Origin: Streptomyces cyaneofuscatus
GTDB lineage: Bacteria > Actinomycetota > Actinomycetes > Streptomycetales > Streptomycetaceae
NCBI RefSeq assembly: GCF_000718135.1
Contig: NZ_JOEM01000004.1
Location: 186,001-250,000 of the forward strand
Length of the DNA stretch: 64,000 bases
Direction of reading: 5' to 3'
Shown here: positions 60,500 through 64,000 of the stretch, in pieces
Layout of the letters: every line of letters begins with the position of its first letter
How positions within the stretch are numbered: the stretch's first letter is position 1
The notes under the pieces: model-generated
What the model was told of the DNA's origin: nothing
The model's database searches: none
Seen by the model: only the letters and a program-made list of their open reading frames with translations
Program-made: the position numbers and the translations under genes

Positions 60500-60547
60500 C
60501 GGAAGGCCCAGTCAGCGGAAAGCCCGGTCAGCGGAAGGCCCGGTCAG
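60500..60547. repeat. Three tandem 16-bp repeats covering the DsbA gene stop
   Basis: CGGAAGGCCCAGTCAG, CGGAAAGCCCGGTCAG and CGGAAGGCCCGGTCAG at 60500, 60516 and 60532. The last copy contains the TGA (60544-60546) of the minus-strand gene; the others repeat that stop downstream. Confidence 0.88.
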
Positions 60548-61191
60548 TCGAAGATCGGGCCCTGCGTGCGGGTCCGCTTGATCTCGTAGAAGCCCGGGAT
60601 GGAGGCGACCAGCAGCGTGCCGTCCCAGAGCTTCGCCGCGTCCTCGCCCTTGGGGGCGGGGGTGACGACGGGGCCGAAGAAGGCGACCTGCTCACCGTCG
60701 GCGCCGGGCACGGCGATGACCGGGGTGCCGACCTCCTGGCCGACCTTGTCGATGCCCTCCTGGTGGGAGGCGCGCAGCTCGGTGTCGTACGTGTCCTTGT
60801 CGGCGTACTCCAGCAGGTCCTCGGGCAGGCCGACGTCCTTCAGGGCACCGGCGATGGCCTCGCGGGTGGGGCCCTCGCCGTTGTTGTGGAAGCGGGTGCC
60901 GAGGGCGGTGTACAGGGGGCCGACGACCTCGTCGCCGTGGAGCTGCTGGGCGGCGATGACGACCCGGACCGGGCCCCACGCCTTCACCAGCTTGTCGCGG
61001 TACTCCTCGGGTACGTCGTCCAGCTTGTCCTCGTTCAGGACGGCGAGGCTCATCACGTGCCAGCGGACCTCGATGTCGCGGACCTTCTCGACCTCCAGGA
61101 TCCAGCGGGAGGTCATCCAGGCCCACGGGCAGAGCGGGTCGAACCAGAAGTCGGCCGGGGTCTTGCCGTTCGCGGGGGTGTTCTGGGACAT
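60544..61191 (-). CDS. DsbA-family, Rv2466c-like (mycothiol-dependent) thioredoxin-fold protein
   Basis: Protein of 215 residues. FWFDPLCPWAWMTSRWILEV followed by VMSLAVLNEDKL matches the family of mycothiol-dependent reductases typified by mycobacterial Rv2466c. The active-site motif here is CPWA: only the first cysteine remains, whereas Rv2466c has CPWC. GTPVIAVPG holds the cis-proline. A single-cysteine (mycothiol-disulphide) mechanism is inferred. AGGAGAG precedes the ATG at 61191. It is divergent from pepN. Confidence 0.9.
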   Translation of the reverse strand: MSQNTPANGKTPADFWFDPLCPWAWMTSRWILEVEKVRDIEVRWHVMSLAVLNEDKLDDVPEEYRDKLVKAWGPVRVVIAAQQLHGDEVVGPLYTALGTRFHNNGEGPTREAIAGALKDVGLPEDLLEYADKDTYDTELRASHQEGIDKVGQEVGTPVIAVPGADGEQVAFFGPVVTPAPKGEDAAKLWDGTLLVASIPGFYEIKRTRTQGPIFD

Positions 61192-61334
61192 CTCTCTCCT
61201 CGGATAAGGCCTGTTGCTCCTGTGGGCGGCAACGCCACCGGAGGGCCTCCCATTCCCGTACCGGCCACTACGGCCTGACCGGATACCGGCCGCCGGGGAC
61301 GCGTGCAAGGATCAATGGGTTCGAACACGACACA

Positions 61335-61346
61335 TGACGCGCGTCA
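61335..61346 (+). promoter_or_regulatory. Palindrome just upstream of the pepN ribosome-binding site
   Basis: TGACGCGCGTCA, a perfect 12-bp palindrome four bases before GGAG and 13 before the GTG. It could be a repressor site near the transcription start or a small hairpin in the leader. Confidence 0.45.
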
Positions 61347-61359
61347 CGAAGGAGTGCCC

Positions 61360-63972
61360 GTGCCCGGTGAAAACCTGTCCCGCGACGAGGCCCAGAAGAG
61401 GGCCGAGCTGCTGACCGTCGACGGTTACGAGGTCGAGCTCGACCTGCGTTCCGCCGTCGACGGGCCCGAGGGGGCCGACGGGGGCGACGGCGGGGGCGAG
61501 GGTGACTCCGGTCCGCGTACGTTCCGCTCGCTCACCACGATCCGGTTCCGCTCCGCCCGGGCCGGCGCCTCGACCTTCGCCGACCTGGTGGCGCCGGGTG
61601 TGGACGCCGTGACGCTGAACGGGAAGGCCCTCGACCCCTCCGCTGTCTTCGACGGGGTCCGGGTGGCCCTGGACGGGCTCCTGGAGGGCGAGAACGTCCT
61701 CGTGGTCGACGCCCGCTGCGCGTACAGCAGGACCGGCGAGGGCATGCACCGCTTCGTCGACCCGGAGGACGGCGAGGTCTACCTCTACACGCAGTACGAG
61801 CCGGCCGACGCCCGCCGGGTCTTCGCCAACTTCGAACAGCCGGACCTGAAGGCCCCCTACCGCTTCCAGGTGACCGCCCCCGACGGCTGGCGGGTCTGGT
61901 CCAACGGGGCCGAGGAGTCGCACGAGGGCGGGGTGTGGCGGTTCGCGGAGACCAAGCCGATCTCCACGTACATCACGGCCGTCGTCGCCGGTCCGTACCA
62001 CTACGTGACCGACCACTACAGCCGTACGTTCGAGGACGGCACCACCCTGGAGATCCCGCTCGGCGCGATGTGCCGCAAGGGGCTCGCCAAGCACTTCGAC
62101 GCGGACGACGTCTTCCTGGTGACCAAGCAGGGCCTGGACTTCTTCCACGACAACTTCGACTACCCGTACCCCTTCGGGAAGTACGACCAGGCCTTCGTGC
62201 CGGAGTACAACCTCGGGGCGATGGAGAACCCGGGCATGGTCACCTTCCGCGAGGAGTACATCTTCCGCGGCAAGGTCACCTCGGCGGCCTACGAGCGGCG
62301 CGCCAACGTCATCCTGCACGAGATGGCGCACATGTGGTTCGGCGACCTCGTCACCATGAAGTGGTGGGACGACCTGTGGCTGAAGGAGTCCTTCGCGGAC
62401 TTCATGGGCTCCTTCTCGATGGTGGAGGCGACCCGCTTCACCAACGGCTGGATCACCTTCGCCAACAACCGCAAGGCGTGGGCCTACCGCGCCGACCAGC
62501 TGCCCTCCACGCACCCCATCACGGCCGACATCCGTGACCTGGAGGACGCCAAGCTGAACTTCGACGGCATCACGTACGCCAAGGGCGCCTCCGTACTGAA
62601 GCAGCTCGTGGCATACGTGGGACGCGACGCCTTCCTTGAGGGCGCGCGGCGCTACTTCAAGAGTCACGCGTACGGCAACACGCGTCTCGGTGACCTTCTT
62701 TCGGTGCTTGCGGAGACCTCAGGCCGTGACATGACCGCCTGGTCGCGCTCGTGGCTCCAGACCGCCGGCGTCAACGTGCTGACGCCCGTCGCGTCGTACG
62801 ACGAGGCCGGGAAGCTGACGGAAATCGTCGTCGTACAGGAGGCCGCCGCCTCCCATCCGGAACTGCGCCCGCACCGGGTCGCCGTCGGCCTCTACCGGCG
62901 TACGCCGGAGGGTGAGCTGACGCGGTACGCCCGGGCCGAGGTGGACGTGGCCGGGGAGCGCACGGTGGTCAAGGAGCTGGCAGGTTCCGAGCGGCCCGAC
63001 CTGATCCTGGTCAACGACGACGACCTCACGTACTGCAAGGTCCGCTTCGACGAGGGGTCGCTCGCCACCCTCCGCGACCACCTGGGCTCCATCACCGACC
63101 CGCTGGCCCGCGCCCTGTGCTGGTCGGCGCTGTGGAACCTCACCCGGGACGCCCTGCTGCCCGCCCGCGACTTCGTCGCGCTGGTGCTGGCGCACGCCGG
63201 GCGGGAGAGCGACATCGGCGTCCTCCAGATGCTGCACGCCTGGGCGCAGTCGGCGCTGGTGAACTACGCCGCCCCCGCCTGGCGCGAGGAGGGCGGCCGG
63301 GCGCTGGCCGAAGGCGCGCTGCGCGAGCTGCGGGGAGCCGAGCCGGGCAGCCAGCACCAGCTGACGTGGGCCCGGTTCTTCGCGGCCGTCGCGGGCTCCG
63401 AGCCGGACTTCCAGCTGCTGGGCGGGCTGCTGGACGGCACGGCCCGCATCGACGGGCTGGAGGTCGACCAGGAGCTGCGCTGGGCCTTCCTCTCGCCGCT
63501 CGCCTCGCACGGGGTGGCGAACGAGGCGGCGATCGACGCCGAACTGGCCCGCGACGACACGGCGTCCGGCAAGCGCCACCACGTACGGTGCCTGGCCTCG
63601 CGCCCCTCGGAGGCGGTCAAGGCGCAGGCGTGGGCGGCGGTCGTGGAGTCGGACAAGCTGTCCAACGCCCTGGTCGAGGCGACGATCGCGGGCTTCGAGC
63701 AGCCCTCGCAGCGGGAGCTGCTGGCCCCGTACGCGAGCCGCTACTTCGAGGTGATCGAGCGGGTGTGGGCGGAGCGGTCCATCCAGATCGGCATGCACGT
63801 GGTGAAGGGGCTCTTCCCGGCTCTCCAGGACAGCCCGGAGACCCTCGCGGCGACCGACGCCTGGCTGACCGGGCACGCGGAGGCCGCGCCGGCACTGCGT
63901 CGGCTGGTCCTTGAGGCCCGGGACGACCTGGCGCGGGTGCTGCGCGGCCAGGAGTGCGACGCGCAGGCGTAG
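61360..63972 (+). CDS. pepN: Aminopeptidase N (M1 zinc metallopeptidase)
   Basis: Protein of 870 residues from GTG at 61360 (VPGENLSRDEAQKRAELL), with AAGGAG upstream; the frame is open further but without signals. The substrate-recognition motif is GAMENPGMVTFRE and the zinc site is HEMAHMWFGDLVTMKWWDDL followed by WLKESFADF (HExxH-18-E). The C-terminal helical domain is complete. A cytosolic enzyme that removes N-terminal residues from peptides, finishing degradation of Clp and proteasome products. The stop is at 63970-63972; the last 28 bases of the window hold nothing identifiable. Confidence 0.96.
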   Translation: MPGENLSRDEAQKRAELLTVDGYEVELDLRSAVDGPEGADGGDGGGEGDSGPRTFRSLTTIRFRSARAGASTFADLVAPGVDAVTLNGKALDPSAVFDGVRVALDGLLEGENVLVVDARCAYSRTGEGMHRFVDPEDGEVYLYTQYEPADARRVFANFEQPDLKAPYRFQVTAPDGWRVWSNGAEESHEGGVWRFAETKPISTYITAVVAGPYHYVTDHYSRTFEDGTTLEIPLGAMCRKGLAKHFDADDVFLVTKQGLDFFHDNFDYPYPFGKYDQAFVPEYNLGAMENPGMVTFREEYIFRGKVTSAAYERRANVILHEMAHMWFGDLVTMKWWDDLWLKESFADFMGSFSMVEATRFTNGWITFANNRKAWAYRADQLPSTHPITADIRDLEDAKLNFDGITYAKGASVLKQLVAYVGRDAFLEGARRYFKSHAYGNTRLGDLLSVLAETSGRDMTAWSRSWLQTAGVNVLTPVASYDEAGKLTEIVVVQEAAASHPELRPHRVAVGLYRRTPEGELTRYARAEVDVAGERTVVKELAGSERPDLILVNDDDLTYCKVRFDEGSLATLRDHLGSITDPLARALCWSALWNLTRDALLPARDFVALVLAHAGRESDIGVLQMLHAWAQSALVNYAAPAWREEGGRALAEGALRELRGAEPGSQHQLTWARFFAAVAGSEPDFQLLGGLLDGTARIDGLEVDQELRWAFLSPLASHGVANEAAIDAELARDDTASGKRHHVRCLASRPSEAVKAQAWAAVVESDKLSNALVEATIAGFEQPSQRELLAPYASRYFEVIERVWAERSIQIGMHVVKGLFPALQDSPETLAATDAWLTGHAEAAPALRRLVLEARDDLARVLRGQECDAQA

Positions 63973-64000
63973 ACGGACAGGGTGTCCCAGGGGGCGCGTG

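Overview
The window is about 70% or more G+C, with strong third-position GC bias, many GTG starts, and tightly packed genes in the style of a Streptomyces chromosome core. The gene order (RNase E/G, two radical-SAM-associated genes, rodA-pbp2-mreDCB, ndk, folC, valS, clpX-clpP2-clpP1-tig, rpiB, sodF, pepN) is the arrangement I know from Streptomyces chromosomes. I found no rRNA, CRISPR array, prophage or plasmid region.

Layout. 1-8314 (minus strand): the N-terminal two-thirds or more of RNase E/G running off the left edge, a DUF2344-type protein, a repetitive membrane protein, a B12-binding radical SAM protein and a CYTH-CHAD protein. 8344-14729 (minus): the cell-wall elongation block mreB-mreC-mreD-pbp2-rodA. 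15018-20244 (minus): ndk, a DUF4233 protein, folC and a probably leaderless valS. 20382-21401: a proline/glycine-rich membrane-anchored protein facing clpX. 21495-26017 (minus): clpX, clpP2, clpP1 and tig, with a ClgR-type operator ahead of clpP1. 26169-26504: tRNA-Pro and tRNA-Gly. 26583-33016: a small membrane protein, a membrane acyltransferase, an HD hydrolase, a CPA2 antiporter, a SpoIIE/PP2C phosphatase and an Eis-like acetyltransferase. 33036-41493: an Fpg/Nei glycosylase, rpiB, three paralogous amino-acid permeases, a FAD oxidoreductase and bioY. 41582-45285: an unknown membrane protein whose ribosome-binding site is supplied by the end of an IS200/IS605-family element (divergent tnpA and tnpB). 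45513-50928: a glycerophosphodiesterase, a Dps protein, transketolase, a small charged protein and sodF, whose 3' UTR looks like the s-SodF small RNA. 51101-55547: an ArsR regulator with a DUF2071 partner, an XRE regulator divergent from an MFS exporter, and a hexapeptide acetyltransferase. 55700-56642: a scrambled remnant of an ATP-grasp RiPP maturation cassette. 56661-63972: a hypothetical gene, a coupled PLP-decarboxylase/symporter pair, a VOC protein, a DsbA-family protein and aminopeptidase N.

How the parts work together. The left half is housekeeping: RNA processing, lateral or spore wall synthesis, nucleotide and folate metabolism, translation and proteolysis. The right half is accessory: transport, small regulator-plus-effector pairs, mobile DNA and gene decay. 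I found no intact undescribed multi-gene system. The most unusual stretches are (i) the ATP-grasp/methyltransferase remnant, where a segment of about 180 bp appears flipped in place; (ii) the IS200/IS605 end that provides the start signals of the next gene; (iii) a 17-bp hairpin (one mismatch) that sequesters the ribosome-binding site of a FAD oxidoreductase; and (iv) two gene ends carrying short tandem repeats that include the stop codon.
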